DNA of 64,000 nucleotides from Snodgrassella communis (GCF_914768045.1 NZ_CAJZCD010000006.1:62001-126000); one strand, 5' to 3'. Positions 1-11,812 are shown, counted from the first letter of the stretch. The notes: generated by a model from the letters alone, not told the origin. Made by a program: numbers and translations.

Positions 1-419
1 GCCTTCGTACGATTCTGTTCACGGGTCAGATCCGATAGCAAAGCCATTACTGCCGCTGCAATTGCGCCACTGCCCTGTAAAGCGCGTCCCAGAATAACTC
101 CCCAAATGGAAGTAGTTACAGCTGCAATAATACTGCCCAGAGTAAAAATCAATAACCCGACAACAATTAAAGGCTTGCGACCAAAACGGTCAGACCACAA
201 GCCAAATGGAATCTGTAAAACTGCCTGCATCAGACCATAAATTCCGATTGCCAATCCAATCAGGCTTTCGCTGGCATCTTGTAATTTCATGCCATAGGTA
301 GTCAGAACAGGCAGTACCATAAACATACCGAGCATGCGCAGTGAAAAAACAGCTCCTAGTCCCCAGGTTGCCCGTTTTTCAGCAACACTCATTTGTGTAT
401 CGTTATACTTGCCATTCAT
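1..419 (-). CDS. yajR: MFS transporter, YajR-like (5' part only; runs off the left edge)
   Basis: The minus-strand reading frame opens with ATG at 419 and continues past base 1, so only about 139 N-terminal residues are visible. The protein starts MNGKYNDTQMSVAEKRATWG and holds roughly four transmembrane helices. The loop between helices 2 and 3 carries the MFS signature DRFGRKP, followed by GRALQGSGAIAAA. It resembles E. coli YajR, an inner-membrane major facilitator of unknown substrate that ends in a cytoplasmic ferredoxin-like domain; that domain would lie outside this window. In E. coli yajR also sits just downstream of cyoE, so the neighbourhood is conserved. A strong terminator separates it from cyoE here, so it probably has its own promoter in the short gap at 420-432. 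Confidence 0.85.
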   Translation of the reverse strand, partial: MNGKYNDTQMSVAEKRATWGLGAVFSLRMLGMFMVLPVLTTYGMKLQDASESLIGLAIGIYGLMQAVLQIPFGLWSDRFGRKPLIVVGLLIFTLGSIIAAVTTSIWGVILGRALQGSGAIAAAVMALLSDLTREQNRTK

Positions 420-432
420 CTTGAATACAGCT

Positions 433-474
433 TAAAAAAAAACCTGCCTATTGTAAAAGAAACAAAGGCAGGTT
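433..474 (-). terminator. Rho-independent terminator after cyoE
   Basis: A 9-bp stem (441-449 pairing with 466-474) with a 16-base loop is followed, on the minus strand, by a run of nine T. It lies 36 bases past the cyoE stop and should end the cyoABCDE transcript before yajR. Confidence 0.8.
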
Positions 475-509
475 GGTTTGCGTATTGTTATATATTTATG
501 TTCACGCTA

Positions 510-1400
510 TCAGCCAGCTAGACTTATCACAGTTGGTGAAGCCGGAGTCATAAAGTCTACCGACATCATTATACTTAAAGTAGTGATGGCAATAATCGAA
601 AACACAAACAGTTTGCGTGCCCATATACGGTCATTATTCTGGGCTTTATAACCAGATAATGCCATGCACAGCCACCATACACTGACAGCCGCAGCTACCA
701 CCAGATATTTATATCCGGCATAGCCGCCGATAGACAGCATCAATGTCGCAAACATAAAGGCAATAATATAAAACGTGATATGGTGCTTTGCTACTGCAAT
801 GCCTTTAACTACTGGTAAAACTGGAATATTGGCAGCCTGATAATCCTTAAAGCGGTAAATTGCAATGGCATAGGAATGTGGCATCTGCCAGAGGCTGAAA
901 ATCGCCAGCAGAATAAGTGCACCCGCATCAAAATTATTGCTTACTGCACAATAACCAATAACGGGTGGTGCGGCACCGGATAAACTGCCGATTAATGTTC
1001 CGTAAACCGAGTGCCGTTTCATATAGAGACTGTAAACCCCTACATAAACCACAAAGCCCATAACCGATAACCACATGGCCAGTGGATTTGCGCCAAAGTA
1101 AAGCACAGCAAATCCGGTAATACCCAGTATCGTGGCCAGCACAAAGGTAACACGCGCAGAAACCAGACCGCGCACCAGTACACGGTTTTTGGTACGTTCC
1201 ATTTTCGGATCAATATCGCGATCGATCAGATTATTGAACGCACAACCAGAGGCTACAACCAAAGACACGCCCAGCAGAGTAAGGATAAGCAGGGAATCAT
1301 TTATGCTGCCTTTGGATGCCAGTAAAAACCCGCCGACAACCGAAATAAGATTGCCGACGATAATACCTGGTTTTGTTACCTGCAGGTATGGTTTAATCAT
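510..1400 (-). CDS. cyoE: Protoheme IX farnesyltransferase (heme O synthase)
   Basis: This 296-residue membrane protein of the UbiA prenyltransferase superfamily transfers a farnesyl group to heme b to make heme o, the cofactor of the CyoB active site. The prenyl-diphosphate binding motif is seen as [18 protein letters not shown] near residue 57, and the second conserved Asp-containing loop includes [14 protein letters not shown] near residue 183. Hydrophobic segments predict about nine helices. It is the last gene of the cyo operon, ten bases after cyoD. From memory, the sequence is unusually close to the enterobacterial protein over its whole length, including [11 protein letters not shown] near the C-terminus. 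Confidence 0.96.
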   Translation of the reverse strand: MIKPYLQVTKPGIIVGNLISVVGGFLLASKGSINDSLLILTLLGVSLVVASGCAFNNLIDRDIDPKMERTKNRVLVRGLVSARVTFVLATILGITGFAVLYFGANPLAMWLSVMGFVVYVGVYSLYMKRHSVYGTLIGSLSGAAPPVIGYCAVSNNFDAGALILLAIFSLWQMPHSYAIAIYRFKDYQAANIPVLPVVKGIAVAKHHITFYIIAFMFATLMLSIGGYAGYKYLVVAAAVSVWWLCMALSGYKAQNNDRIWARKLFVFSIIAITTLSIMMSVDFMTPASPTVISLAG

Positions 1401-1409
1401 GAACTGCCT

Positions 1410-1742
1410 TTAGCCTAACACCATGTTTGCATTGAGGCTCCACATAATCCAGATGGAAAGACCTACCAGCAATACAATCACAATTGCGGTGAAAATAAAA
1501 GAAATCAGATTCCAGCGTTCTTCAGGATTACTGCCAAGATGGAGAAAACATACCAACTGAACAATAAGCTGTAAAACAGCAGTAACCACAATCACAGCAA
1601 ACAAAGTTGTTTTATCTGCTGAGTGGTTCATGACCATCAGAAACGGAATCAGAGTTAAAACCACCGACAAAATAAAACCAATAATATAGTTTTTAGCATT
1701 GCCATGTTGTGGGATATGATCTTGATGGTTTAACTGACTCAT
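1410..1742 (-). CDS. cyoD: Cytochrome bo3 ubiquinol oxidase subunit IV
   Basis: This 110-residue protein ([20 protein letters not shown] start) has three predicted transmembrane helices and the family signature [11 protein letters not shown] between helices 2 and 3. Subunit IV is a small assembly and stability subunit of the bo3 oxidase. The start is taken at 1742 because its ATG overlaps the cyoC stop as ATGA, a usual translational-coupling arrangement. An upstream in-frame extension exists but would lie inside cyoC. Confidence 0.94.
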   Translation of the reverse strand: MSQLNHQDHIPQHGNAKNYIIGFILSVVLTLIPFLMVMNHSADKTTLFAVIVVTAVLQLIVQLVCFLHLGSNPEERWNLISFIFTAIVIVLLVGLSIWIMWSLNANMVLG

Positions 1743-2350
1743 AACGCAACTCCCAACAGATATACAATAGAGAACACGCAAATCCACACAATATCCAGAA
1801 AGTGCCAGAACAGGCTCAGACAATTGATACGCATGCGGTTAACACTGGTGAGACCTCGTGAAGCTACCTGAATCAACATCACAGCCATCCAAATCAAACC
1901 GGCAGCAACATGCAGACCATGAGTACCCACAAGTGCAAAGAAGCCAGAAAGATAGCCACTCCGATCAGGACCCATACCATGAGTAATCAGATGATGGAAT
2001 TCATATAGCTCCATTCCAATGAAGCAGGCGCCGAATACAAAGGTAATAACCAGCCATAATAAAACCTGAGTCTGATTATTACGATTCATTGCCAGTACGG
2101 CAAAACCGTAAGTAATGGAACTCAACAAAAGAGCAAAAGTTTCCACCAGCACAAAAGGCAGCTCGAAAATGTCCTTACCACTCGGACCACCAGCCGTGCC
2201 CGGCAGGAGTACGATATAAGTGGCAAACAGACAGGAAAACAGAATCAAGTCACTCATCAGGTAAATCCAGAATCCGAATACCTTCAGTGAACCGTTATCG
2301 TGGTGAGCGTGTTCAAGTGCCTTACCGTGAATCAAGGTTTCAGTTGACAT
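1739..2350 (-). CDS. cyoC: Cytochrome bo3 ubiquinol oxidase subunit III
   Basis: This 203-residue protein belongs to the heme-copper oxidase subunit III family, with five predicted transmembrane helices. Family features include the conserved acidic helix residue in ELYEFHHLI and the [14 protein letters not shown] helix. The start codon shares one base with the cyoB stop (TAATG) and the end overlaps cyoD by four bases, so the three genes are translationally coupled. It is part of the proton-pumping terminal oxidase in the cytoplasmic membrane. Confidence 0.95.
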   Translation of the reverse strand: MSTETLIHGKALEHAHHDNGSLKVFGFWIYLMSDLILFSCLFATYIVLLPGTAGGPSGKDIFELPFVLVETFALLLSSITYGFAVLAMNRNNQTQVLLWLVITFVFGACFIGMELYEFHHLITHGMGPDRSGYLSGFFALVGTHGLHVAAGLIWMAVMLIQVASRGLTSVNRMRINCLSLFWHFLDIVWICVFSIVYLLGVAL

Positions 2351-4335
2351 TATTTCAGTCCTGCTTTAGTTAATTCATCAAAACGTTTGCTTTCAATAGC
2401 TTCAATCTCAGCAACCGGCACATAATAATCCACATCCGTGTCGAAACTCTTGGCAATGAAGCTAATAATCATACCAGCGAAGCCAACGATAGCCATCCAC
2501 CAGATATGCCAGATCATGGCAAAACCGAAAATCAGCGAGAACACCCCGATAACCAAACCGGCAGCAGTGTTTTTCGGCATATGAATTTCTTCATATTTAG
2601 CTGGTTTTTTATAAGCAATACCTTTTTCTTTTTCGTCCCAGAATGCATCACGGCTTTCAACCTGTGGTTGTGTGGCGAAGTTGTAGAAAGGTACTGGAGA
2701 AGAAGTAGACCATTCCAGTGTACGGCCATCCCATGGGTCACCAGTAACATCAAGGTTTTCCTTGCGATGCAGACAGGAAACAACAACCTGAATCACCATG
2801 CACACTACACCCAGAGCAATAATGGCAGCACCGGCAGCAGCTACACACAGTAAATTGTGGAAAGCCGGATCAATGTGCTGGCTCAGACGACGGGTCATAC
2901 CCATGAAGCCCAGTGCATATAATGGCATAAATGCTACAAAGAAGCCGATAAACCAGCACCAGAAAGCGCGCTTACCCCATTTTTCATCCAGCTTGAAGCC
3001 AAATGCTTTCGGGAACCAGTAATTAAGCGCAGCAAACAGACCAAATACCACACCACCAATAATGGTGTTATGGAAGTGGGCAACCAGGAATAAACTGCCA
3101 TGCAGTACAAAGTCTGCACCCGGTACAGCCAATAGCACGCCTGTCATACCACCAACTGAGAAGGTAATAATAAAGCCTACAGTCCACAGCATTGGTACAT
3201 GGAAAGAAATGCGGCCTTCATACATGGTAAACAGCCAGTTGAAGATTTTCACCCCGGTAGGGATAGAAATAATCATGGTGGCGATACCGAAGAACGCGTT
3301 GACATTGGCTCCTGAACCCATGGTAAAGAAGTGGTGCAGCCATACGATGAATGACAAAATGGTAATACACACGGTTGCCCATACCATAGAGGTATAACCA
3401 AACATGGTTTTACGAGAGAAAGTAGCAGTAACTTCTGAATACACACCAAATATCGGCAATATCAGAATATACACTTCTGGATGACCCCATGCCCAGATAA
3501 GATTAATGTACATCATCATGTTACCGCCCAGTTCATTGGTAAAGAAATGGGTACCGAGGTAACGGTCTAATGTCAGCATGGCTACAGACGCAGTCAGAAT
3601 CGGGAAAGAAGTCAGAATCAGAATATTGCTGCAGAAAGATGCCCAGCAGAAAATAGGCATTTTCATCATAGTCATGCCCGGAGCGCGCATTTTCAGAATG
3701 GTAGCAATAAAATTAATCGCACTCAGTGTTGTGCCGATTCCCGATATTTGCAAGCTCCATATCCAGTAATCCACGCCTACACCCGGGCTGAATTCCAGAC
3801 CAGATAAAGGCGGATAGGCCAGCCAGCCAGTTTGAGCAAACTCACCCAGACCCAGAGAAAGATTAACCAGTACCACACTGACAGCAGTGAACCAGAACCC
3901 CAGATTATTCAAGAACGGGTAAGCCACATCACGCGCTCCTAATTGCAGCGGAATGACAAAATTCATCAAACCGATTACAAAAGGCATCGCTACAAAGAAA
4001 ATCATGATTACACCGTGGGCGGTGAAAATCTGATCATAGTGATGAGGTGGCAAAAAGCCGTCACTGGTACCAGAAGAGGCTAGTACCTGCTGACCACGCA
4101 TCATAACTGCATCGGCAAAACCACGTACCAGCATCACCACAGCGACAATGATGTACATAATACCAATACGTTTGTGATCAACGGAGGTAAACCATTCTTT
4201 CCAGAGGTAGCTCCATTTATGAAAATACGTAATTGCACCTACCAATGCCAAACCAATGACAATGATAGCTGTAATCGTCACCATGACAATAGGTTCATGG
4301 AACGGTATCGCATCTAAAGATAATTTTCCGAACAT
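2350..4335 (-). CDS. cyoB: Cytochrome bo3 ubiquinol oxidase subunit I
   Basis: This 661-residue protein is the catalytic subunit that reduces oxygen to water and pumps protons. Visible landmarks are Arg71 and Asp75 in LVRGFADA (quinol site), His107 in TAHGVIM (low-spin heme ligand), the D-channel entrance [17 protein letters not shown], the CuB His-Tyr crosslink motif HPEVY, the two CuB histidines in LHHFFTMG, and HFHNTIIGG with the ligands of heme o3 and heme b. About 15 helices are expected. Length matches E. coli CyoB (663). All key residues are present, so the enzyme should be active. Confidence 0.97.
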   Translation of the reverse strand: MFGKLSLDAIPFHEPIVMVTITAIIVIGLALVGAITYFHKWSYLWKEWFTSVDHKRIGIMYIIVAVVMLVRGFADAVMMRGQQVLASSGTSDGFLPPHHYDQIFTAHGVIMIFFVAMPFVIGLMNFVIPLQLGARDVAYPFLNNLGFWFTAVSVVLVNLSLGLGEFAQTGWLAYPPLSGLEFSPGVGVDYWIWSLQISGIGTTLSAINFIATILKMRAPGMTMMKMPIFCWASFCSNILILTSFPILTASVAMLTLDRYLGTHFFTNELGGNMMMYINLIWAWGHPEVYILILPIFGVYSEVTATFSRKTMFGYTSMVWATVCITILSFIVWLHHFFTMGSGANVNAFFGIATMIISIPTGVKIFNWLFTMYEGRISFHVPMLWTVGFIITFSVGGMTGVLLAVPGADFVLHGSLFLVAHFHNTIIGGVVFGLFAALNYWFPKAFGFKLDEKWGKRAFWCWFIGFFVAFMPLYALGFMGMTRRLSQHIDPAFHNLLCVAAAGAAIIALGVVCMVIQVVVSCLHRKENLDVTGDPWDGRTLEWSTSSPVPFYNFATQPQVESRDAFWDEKEKGIAYKKPAKYEEIHMPKNTAAGLVIGVFSLIFGFAMIWHIWWMAIVGFAGMIISFIAKSFDTDVDYYVPVAEIEAIESKRFDELTKAGLK

Positions 4336-4353
4336 TATTATTTCCTCGCAAGC

Positions 4354-5244
4354 TTACTCAGCACTGCTAGCAGTACTGGCCTGTAGCGCAGCAGGCATAT
4401 TGTGATTGGCAAATTTAGCAATCACATTGCCATACAAACTTGGATTGGCGCTGGAGAAATATTCCACTTTGTGGAATTGACTTGGTGCCGCAAGTTTGTT
4501 GAATGCAGCCATATCATTAAGTGTATTGGGTGATTGTTTCACCTTATCCACCCACTGATTGAAGCTGGCTTCATCCGGTGTAGCAATTGCAGTAAATTTC
4601 ATACCAGAAAAACCGGCACCGCTGTAGCTAGATGAAATACCTTTGTATTCACCGGCTGTATCAGCAATCAAGTGGAGCTTGGTTTGCATACCTGCCATAG
4701 CGTAAATCTGGCTGCCCAGCTGGGGAATGAAGAATGAGTTCATTACTGTATTGGAAGTGATTTTGAATTCCACCGGAGTATCTTTCGGGAAAGCAATTTC
4801 ATTAACAGTGGCAATGCCATATTCCGGATAGATAAACAGCCATTTCCAGTCTAATGAAATTACTTCGATTACCACAGGCTTCTTATCACTTTCCAGCGGA
4901 CGATAAGGATCCAGAGAATGAGTGGTTTTCCAAGTGATTGTTCCCAGAATGAGAATAATCAGGATAGGAACGCCCCAAACTACGGCCTCAAGTTTATTGG
5001 AATGCGCCCATTTCGGAGAATATTTAGCATTACTACCCTCTTTATATTTCAAAGAGAACAGAACCGCCATAATAATTACCGGAATAACCACTATCAACAT
5101 CAAGCCTATGGCTGTCAGTATCAGCGAGCGTTCTTCCTGACCAATATGGCCTTTAGGATTTAGCAGAGCAGCATCACAGCCACTTAAAAGAAGCGTGCCG
5201 ATCAGCGTCGTCAATACTATCCCTGAGAGCTTACTTAATTTCAT
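4354..5244 (-). CDS. cyoA: Cytochrome bo3 ubiquinol oxidase subunit II (lipoprotein)
   Basis: This 296-residue protein begins with a lipoprotein signal ending in lipobox LLSGC (Cys near residue 23), followed by two transmembrane helices and a periplasmic cupredoxin-like domain. The CuA ligands of cytochrome c oxidases are absent, as expected for a quinol oxidase: the corresponding segment reads [14 protein letters not shown]. The C-terminus is somewhat shorter than E. coli CyoA (315) and ends in a Ser/Ala-rich tail. It is the first gene of the minus-strand cyo operon; the promoter should lie in the AT-rich gap to its right. Confidence 0.95.
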   Translation of the reverse strand: MKLSKLSGIVLTTLIGTLLLSGCDAALLNPKGHIGQEERSLILTAIGLMLIVVIPVIIMAVLFSLKYKEGSNAKYSPKWAHSNKLEAVVWGVPILIILILGTITWKTTHSLDPYRPLESDKKPVVIEVISLDWKWLFIYPEYGIATVNEIAFPKDTPVEFKITSNTVMNSFFIPQLGSQIYAMAGMQTKLHLIADTAGEYKGISSSYSGAGFSGMKFTAIATPDEASFNQWVDKVKQSPNTLNDMAAFNKLAAPSQFHKVEYFSSANPSLYGNVIAKFANHNMPAALQASTASSAE

Positions 5245-6284
5245 GTAACGACCTCAACATTACGGGAAACACGATTAACGTTTGTAAAAAACGGGAATTA
5301 CTATTTTAAGACAATGTTGAGAAACTGTATATTAGTCAGAACCAGCATAATATCGGCATCATAACCAAAAAAAAAGATTAATGATTATCGGGTAGGATAT
5401 ATTATCCATAATAAACATGTGGTTGTTTAAAGTTAACAGAGTAATATTAGATGTATTAACGTTAAAGTTAACAATTATTTTAATATTTTAATACAATCAT
5501 TAACATATAATTATTAAAAAGAGATTACATTTTTGTTGTAATAAAGTCAGTTTAATTGTAAATGTTAAATATATGATATATATATCAAAAATAATTTCTT
5601 TGTTTTCTGATATAACAAAATAGCCATTGCTATATTTACATTTTCTGTTGCCTTGATGATAATTAAAAAGTTTAATCTAAGTCAAGTTTCTTCATTATTG
5701 AAAATAAACTGCTACTTTATGAAATATTTTTAAAATGCCTGAAAACTAAATCTGCTGATTTTGTATTTTAGTTATTTGTTTTCAATATCGAATCTATAAG
5801 AAGAATTAGTCTTGAATGAGCAGCAATGTGTTGTAAATATGTCAACACAAGTCAGGCAGCATCACTTTCATTGATAAAAAAACAAACAGAGCATCTATTA
5901 ATTTAGATAAGAGAATTAATAATCTTATATTTTATAAGCATAAAATTTGCATACAATAGCAACTTTGCCAATAGACGGCATGTATAAGCAATTATCATAC
6001 CGATTCAACGGAAAATGGTGGAAAAAGCAGTTTTATTGTTATATGGCAAAGTAAAGTGCAGGATAATTAAAGCACACTGTAAGATTTAATGTAAATGACA
6101 AATGAATTTAAAACTTTTCTGTTAATTGTATTTACATATAAATATTGAAATGAAAGATCTATGCGAGCTGTTTCAACCTATGATTGCATTCCGTCTCAAG
6201 CTGGTTAATATAAAACAAAGCATTTACTGGCACGGCGGAATACAACCATAGCGTTACAATATATTTATGGATCGAATTAGCACA
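5245..6284. other. AT-rich intergenic region upstream of cyoA, downstream of hemB
   Basis: About 1040 bases without a convincing gene on either strand. It must contain the cyoA promoter. A near match to an FNR/ANR site (TTGAT, four bases, ATTAA; 9 of 10 consensus positions) lies at 5653-5666, but it is about 410 bases from the cyoA start, so its role is uncertain. The 11-mer TAAAGTTAACA occurs twice near 5427 and 5462. No tRNA-like or other structured RNA was recognised. Confidence 0.6.
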
Positions 6285-7757
<1,473 letters not shown>

Positions 7758-8085
7758 CTAATGCAGCATAAAAGTCTTGTACGCCATAAATAAACAGAAA
7801 TGCTGAACCAGAATATCTCGAATAGACAATTTACTGAATATTTTTAAAAATCCTGTTATTCCTAAATAAATTACAATGATATCTAATAAAAGCAAATCAA
7901 TCATACCCAGAAAACATATTGTCGTTTTAATTCTTGCTTTGAAATAAAAACGTTCTGGTGCCAACAGCAGTTAAGAAAAGAGCAAATCCGCTAAAAAGCA
8001 GAAATATGCCTTTTATCTGATTAAACTTTAGAAAAAAAACAGCGTGATGGTAGGGAAAAATTACTTCTCCTGTTCCAGCCTTTAG
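7758..8085 (-). pseudogene. Remnant of a small two-helix membrane protein gene (frameshifted)
   Basis: Two overlapping minus-strand frames each encode strongly hydrophobic segments. The upstream frame, open from 8085, includes IKGIFLLFSGFALFLTAVG; the downstream frame to 7758 includes ICFLGMIDLLLLDIIVIYLG. They could be joined by a single-base shift at the A5 tract at 7946-7950, giving a protein of about 110 residues. No ATG, GTG or TTG opens the first frame; a good AGGAG lies five bases before an ATT at 8061. I do not recognise the family. It may be a decayed gene or a chance pair of hydrophobic frames in AT-rich DNA. Confidence 0.35.
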
Positions 8086-8137
8086 TTATCTCATAGCCAA
8101 GACAACCTCTAATCTATTGTCTGAATTAAATGCCGGT

Positions 8138-8884
8138 CTATTCGGGCGCAATGATAGCGTATAAAGGCAAGTGGTCAGAAAGTTTTTGCCACGGTAGGCC
8201 ACTTAAAGGTTTAGCCTCAAGTACACTTAAATGACGGGTAAAGATTCTGTCCAGACTCAAAATAGGCAAACGCGCCGGAAAAGTTTTTGGTGCATTAGGG
8301 TAGGTACAGAATGCGTCATACATATTTAACTTCAAGCCCAGACTGTCATATGATCGCTGGCGCCAGTCATTAAAGTCGCCAGCCAGAATTAATGGATTGG
8401 CTGGATCAATTTCACTTTCAATGTAGTCGGAAATGGTTTGGTACTGTTTAATGCGATCCGGTTCACGCAGATTAAGATGAGCGCACAGACACACCAAAGA
8501 TCGTGACCATTGAGGTAGTTGGATTTCACAGTGCAAAAGACCACGCTGTTCCAGATTATTGACACTGATATCCAGATTATGACAAGTAATAATAGGATGG
8601 CGGCTTAATATAGCATTGCCATGATCACGATATTTATAGCGAGCAGTACGGCCATAACTAACGTGATAGTCCAGCCGTTCGCTGAGAATCTGGTAATGTG
8701 GCTGCTGGGGAAAGTCTGGAATGTTTTCTGCCCGCTTACTATTGAGCCCTTGTACTTCCTGTAAAAATAGAATATCGGGAGCAAGCTGCTGTAAAGCAGA
8801 GGCCATCTGAGAAAGCTGTACTTTCTGATTGAGTGCGGACATACCTTTATGAATATTATAGGTAGCAATAGTATAGGTGTTCAT
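8138..8884 (-). CDS. Endonuclease/exonuclease/phosphatase family protein (YbhP-like)
   Basis: This 248-residue protein has the full fold signature of the Mg-dependent DNase I-like family: TYNIHKG near residue 8, FLQEVQG with the metal-binding Glu near residue 43, CAHLNL, AGDFNDW with the Asp/Asn pair, and the terminal SDHLPL motif. No signal peptide is seen, so it should be cytoplasmic. It resembles E. coli YbhP, whose substrate is not established; nucleic acid, phosphoinositide or other phosphodiester substrates are all possible within the family. It lies 20 bases after nudB and is probably co-transcribed with it. Confidence 0.85.
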   Translation of the reverse strand: MNTYTIATYNIHKGMSALNQKVQLSQMASALQQLAPDILFLQEVQGLNSKRAENIPDFPQQPHYQILSERLDYHVSYGRTARYKYRDHGNAILSRHPIITCHNLDISVNNLEQRGLLHCEIQLPQWSRSLVCLCAHLNLREPDRIKQYQTISDYIESEIDPANPLILAGDFNDWRQRSYDSLGLKLNMYDAFCTYPNAPKTFPARLPILSLDRIFTRHLSVLEAKPLSGLPWQKLSDHLPLYAIIAPE

Positions 8885-8904
8885 AAAGTGACCGGTGAAT
8901 CAAA

Positions 8905-9348
8905 TTACCAGAGTTGTGGTAATTGCCATAGTGCAGCACGGTTAGAAGGAGAAAACACCTGCTCAATTGCTTGTTCAAGAGAACACCACATATAACGTAA
9001 ATGCTCCCTTGGTGCCAGATGAACAGGGGTATCTGCGGCAATACATAAAGAAAAAACATGTTCGGTATTATGAGTAACACCAGGAGCATAGCGATGGCGC
9101 CAGTGCGGGTAAATTTCAAATACACTTGACTGATGCCAGTTATGAATCGTATCACTGTGAATGCCAGTTTCTTCAGCCAATTCTCTTAGCGCAGTCTGTT
9201 CTATAGTCTCACCCAGCTCCTGACTGCCTGTGACAGATTGCCAGTAGCCGGGTTTATCTGCGCGCTCCAGTAATAATATCTGCCGGAGGTTATTGTAAAC
9301 AATAACCAATACAGATATTGGCTGTTTATATTGTTTAATGTTAATCAT
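8905..9348 (-). CDS. nudB: Dihydroneopterin triphosphate diphosphatase
   Basis: This 147-residue Nudix hydrolase removes pyrophosphate from 7,8-dihydroneopterin triphosphate, an early step in folate synthesis. The Nudix box is complete: GSQELGE followed by REL and AEETG around residues 41-63. The N-terminal segment YKQPISVLVIVY and the motifs GYWQSVTGS and THNTEHVFSL match NudB rather than general MutT enzymes. Its start overlaps the end of the upstream MscS-type gene by eight bases. Confidence 0.9.
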   Translation of the reverse strand: MINIKQYKQPISVLVIVYNNLRQILLLERADKPGYWQSVTGSQELGETIEQTALRELAEETGIHSDTIHNWHQSSVFEIYPHWRHRYAPGVTHNTEHVFSLCIAADTPVHLAPREHLRYMWCSLEQAIEQVFSPSNRAALWQLPQLW

Positions 9349-10777
9349 GACTCGTTTGCTGGCTGGAATGGTAGGAAGACGAAATATTTAATGCAGTAGG
9401 TAGTGGTTCTGGATAGGCAGATTGCATCGTTGCATGATTTGCCGGTCTGGGTGTTGTATGACAGGCAATCGGATCTTCTGCATCATTCAAAATGCGTATT
9501 TCCTGCTGTGGGAAAGAAAACTTAATGCCCACTTCTTTAAAACGAGTCCAGATTTCCAGTAAAATCGCCGAATTAATACTCATAAAGCCGTTTTCCGGAT
9601 CATGAATCCAGTAATTTACATACAGGTTAATTCCGGAATCAGCAAAACCAGTAACAAAGCTGTTAGGTTTAGGATCATCACATACCCGTGCCTGTTTGGC
9701 GGCAGCTTCTTTCAATATTTCCAGTGCCAGAGGTAGATCGGTATTATAGGCGACTTGTAAAGTCAGATTGGTAGACATGATTTTACTGGAGTAAGAATCA
9801 TTGATAACAGTATTGGAAACGAAAGTATCGTTTGGAATCAGCGCTTCAGAACCATCGCTACTGCGTAATACCACAAAGCGTGCAGTTATCTTAGTGACAT
9901 AGCCAGTGAAATTGTTAATATTCAAGCGGTCTCCCGGACGCACAGAATGGTCTGCCAGAATAATGAAGCCAGATACGTAATTACTGGCGATTTTCTGTAA
10001 GCCTAACCCGAGGCCAACGCCTAGCGCGCCACCAAATACCGAAAGAATAGTCAGATTGATACCTACCATCGGTAGAGCAATCAGTACCGCAATGATTACC
10101 AGCAGAGTTTTAACGATTTTAACCAGCACATAACGCAGATTGATATCCAGCTTATCTGCTTTCAGAATACGTTGTTCTGTTATGCGCGACAGCCACATAG
10201 CAATAATGATAGCAATCCCAACAATAATGCTGCCTGTAATAACAGTATAAAGGCTCAGACTGGTTGAGCCCACAGGTAGAGCCAGTGATTTCAGCAGATG
10301 AATAATAAAAGTATCCAGACTGGTGAGCCATAGCAGAAAGCATACCCATAAAAAAGTCGACAGTGAACGCTCATAGCGCTCATTAAAGCGGTTATTGGGA
10401 ATAGCGTTATGCAATACAGCCATAATGAGGCGAATCATCAGTAACCAGCGCGCGGTAAAGGCCGTGAGTTGTAACCATAATACTGATTCACCAGTAGTAG
10501 TACGCCATATCACCATGGCAATGACCGTACTGATAAACAATATTACCGGCCATAAAAGGCGCGAAAATAAATGAAGCAGCATCGGAAATTTAATGTATCG
10601 CTGCTGAGTGTGTCTGGATATAACTGATAAAATTTTCAGGCTAAACCAGTAAGTGCCAATCATAATCATGATTGCACAGGCTACTTCTAGCCAACCGGAA
10701 GTGGTTTTTAAGCTATGGATTATCAGTCGTGCCAGAAATTCTTTGCGAGCAAACATAGAGTCGAAATAGTTAATCAT
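9341..10777 (-). CDS. MscS-family mechanosensitive channel
   Basis: This 478-residue membrane protein has about five hydrophobic helices in its first 250 residues, then the pore-lining helix and beta domain typical of MscS. The signature is GGALGVGLGLGLQKIASN near residue 250 followed by YVSGFIILADHSVRPGDRL. The longer N-terminus places it with the larger MscS relatives (YnaI or similar) rather than minimal MscS. It should open under membrane tension to release solutes during osmotic downshock. The C-terminus is a low-complexity Pro/Ser/His tail. It is the first gene of a three-gene minus-strand unit with nudB and the YbhP-like gene. Confidence 0.9.
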   Translation of the reverse strand: MINYFDSMFARKEFLARLIIHSLKTTSGWLEVACAIMIMIGTYWFSLKILSVISRHTQQRYIKFPMLLHLFSRLLWPVILFISTVIAMVIWRTTTGESVLWLQLTAFTARWLLMIRLIMAVLHNAIPNNRFNERYERSLSTFLWVCFLLWLTSLDTFIIHLLKSLALPVGSTSLSLYTVITGSIIVGIAIIIAMWLSRITEQRILKADKLDINLRYVLVKIVKTLLVIIAVLIALPMVGINLTILSVFGGALGVGLGLGLQKIASNYVSGFIILADHSVRPGDRLNINNFTGYVTKITARFVVLRSSDGSEALIPNDTFVSNTVINDSYSSKIMSTNLTLQVAYNTDLPLALEILKEAAAKQARVCDDPKPNSFVTGFADSGINLYVNYWIHDPENGFMSINSAILLEIWTRFKEVGIKFSFPQQEIRILNDAEDPIACHTTPRPANHATMQSAYPEPLPTALNISSSYHSSQQTSHD

Positions 10778-11012
10778 AGTGTGGCAAAGAAAAGAGGTTG
10801 GTAAGTAGTATTAATGTTAGGCGTTTTCGAGTAGCTCTGTAAACTGTTGTTATTAAATTTAGTAGTGATATATGAAATAGTTCTAACTGGATATGAAAAG
10901 CTATAATATTGGTAAATGGCGAATCTGTGCTTAATAGCCCATATAAAGTTATTCATCAAAACATAAGTTTGAACTGATTTTATAGAATAAGACTGATACC
11001 ATTGGTTTTTAA

Positions 11013-11041
11013 TTGATTCTAGATGCAAAGATGCTTATAAT
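11013..11041 (+). promoter_or_regulatory. Sigma70 promoter of the rpsF operon
   Basis: TTGATT at 11013-11018 and a perfect TATAAT at 11036-11041 are separated by exactly 17 bases. The start codon of rpsF lies about 70 bases downstream. The rest of the 10778-11110 gap shows no gene; a hypothetical minus-strand frame there has no ribosome binding site or family resemblance. Confidence 0.8.
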
Positions 11042-11060
11042 AGCAGGTTTTCCAACCTTG

Positions 11061-11086
11061 CCCTTTGCACTTCGCATGGTAAAGGG
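11061..11086 (+). promoter_or_regulatory. Hairpin in the rpsF leader (possible S6:S18 autoregulation site)
   Basis: CCCTTT at 11061-11066 pairs with AAAGGG at 11081-11086 in the short 5' leader of rpsF. In many bacteria the S6:S18 complex represses this operon by binding a leader RNA hairpin. The position fits, but I cannot confirm the specific bulge and loop bases of the known motif. Confidence 0.4.
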
Positions 11087-11110
11087 ATTGATTAGCCACA
11101 AGGAGTACAC

Positions 11111-11491
11111 ATGCGTCATTATGAAATCGTGTTCATTGTCCATCCGGATCAAAGCGAACAGGTCGGTGCCATGGTTGAACGTTACAAAACCATGATTACC
11201 GAAGCCAACGGTAAAATTCACCGTCTGGAAGACTGGGGGCGCCGTCAGCTGGCTTACCCAATCAACAAAATTCACAAAGCACACTATGTGTTAATGAATG
11301 TTGAAACCACACCTGAAGTGATTGACGAAATTGAAACTGCGTTCCGCTTTAATGATGCAGTCTTGCGTCATCTGACTGTGAAAATGGACGCAGCAGTAAC
11401 TGAAGCTTCTCCGATGATGAAAGAAGAGAAGTCCAAGAATCTGTTAGCGGGTAACAGCACTGAAGCAGCTTCAGAACAAGCTGAAGCCTGA
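11111..11491 (+). CDS. rpsF: 30S ribosomal protein S6
   Basis: This 126-residue protein matches the S6 family from its first residues ([18 protein letters not shown]) through the [17 protein letters not shown] strand. The C-terminal tail beyond residue 100 is variable and acidic, as in Neisseria. A good ribosome binding site (AAGGAG) lies seven bases before the ATG. S6 pairs with S18 in the platform of the small subunit. First gene of rpsF-priB-rpsR-rplI. Confidence 0.98.
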   Translation: MRHYEIVFIVHPDQSEQVGAMVERYKTMITEANGKIHRLEDWGRRQLAYPINKIHKAHYVLMNVETTPEVIDEIETAFRFNDAVLRHLTVKMDAAVTEASPMMKEEKSKNLLAGNSTEAASEQAEA

Positions 11492-11510
11492 TTAATTTAT
11501 TGAGGCTGGT

Positions 11511-11807
11511 TTGCTGAATCAATTATGCCTGTGTGCACAGATTAAAAGTCTGGACAATTTACGCTATACCCCCGCCGGTTTGCCGGTGCTGACCATGTGG
11601 CTTACACATGAATCATGGCAGACGGAACTGCAACAGCAGTATCTGGCGAAAGTAGAAATTCAGGCGAAAGTACTGGGTGATTTAGCTAAAAACTGGCCGT
11701 ATCAGCTGGGAACTATGGTGGAAATCAGTGGCTTTCTCAGCCAGAAAGGTATTTACCACTCCCGCCCAGTACTGCATATCCAACAAATTCGTGAATATAA
11801 AGGTTAA
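11511..11807 (+). CDS. priB: Primosomal replication protein N
   Basis: This 98-residue single-stranded DNA binding protein has an OB fold related to SSB and supports PriA-dependent replication restart. Family features are [16 protein letters not shown], the strand [11 protein letters not shown] and the C-terminal QIREYKG. It lies between rpsF and rpsR, its classic place. The start is a TTG at 11511 preceded by TGAGG; no ATG is available near the N-terminus of the fold. Confidence 0.92.
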   Translation: MLNQLCLCAQIKSLDNLRYTPAGLPVLTMWLTHESWQTELQQQYLAKVEIQAKVLGDLAKNWPYQLGTMVEISGFLSQKGIYHSRPVLHIQQIREYKG

Positions 11808-11812
11808 ACGAC

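Noticed and set aside
2506-3769. Several plus-strand frames opposite cyoB
   Set aside because: All are shadows of the strongly supported cyoB gene and show no recognisable domains.
10774-11028. 84-residue minus-strand frame upstream of the MscS-type gene
   Set aside because: Tyr/Ser/Asn-rich composition typical of AT-rich non-coding DNA, no ribosome binding site, and it overlaps the rpsF promoter.
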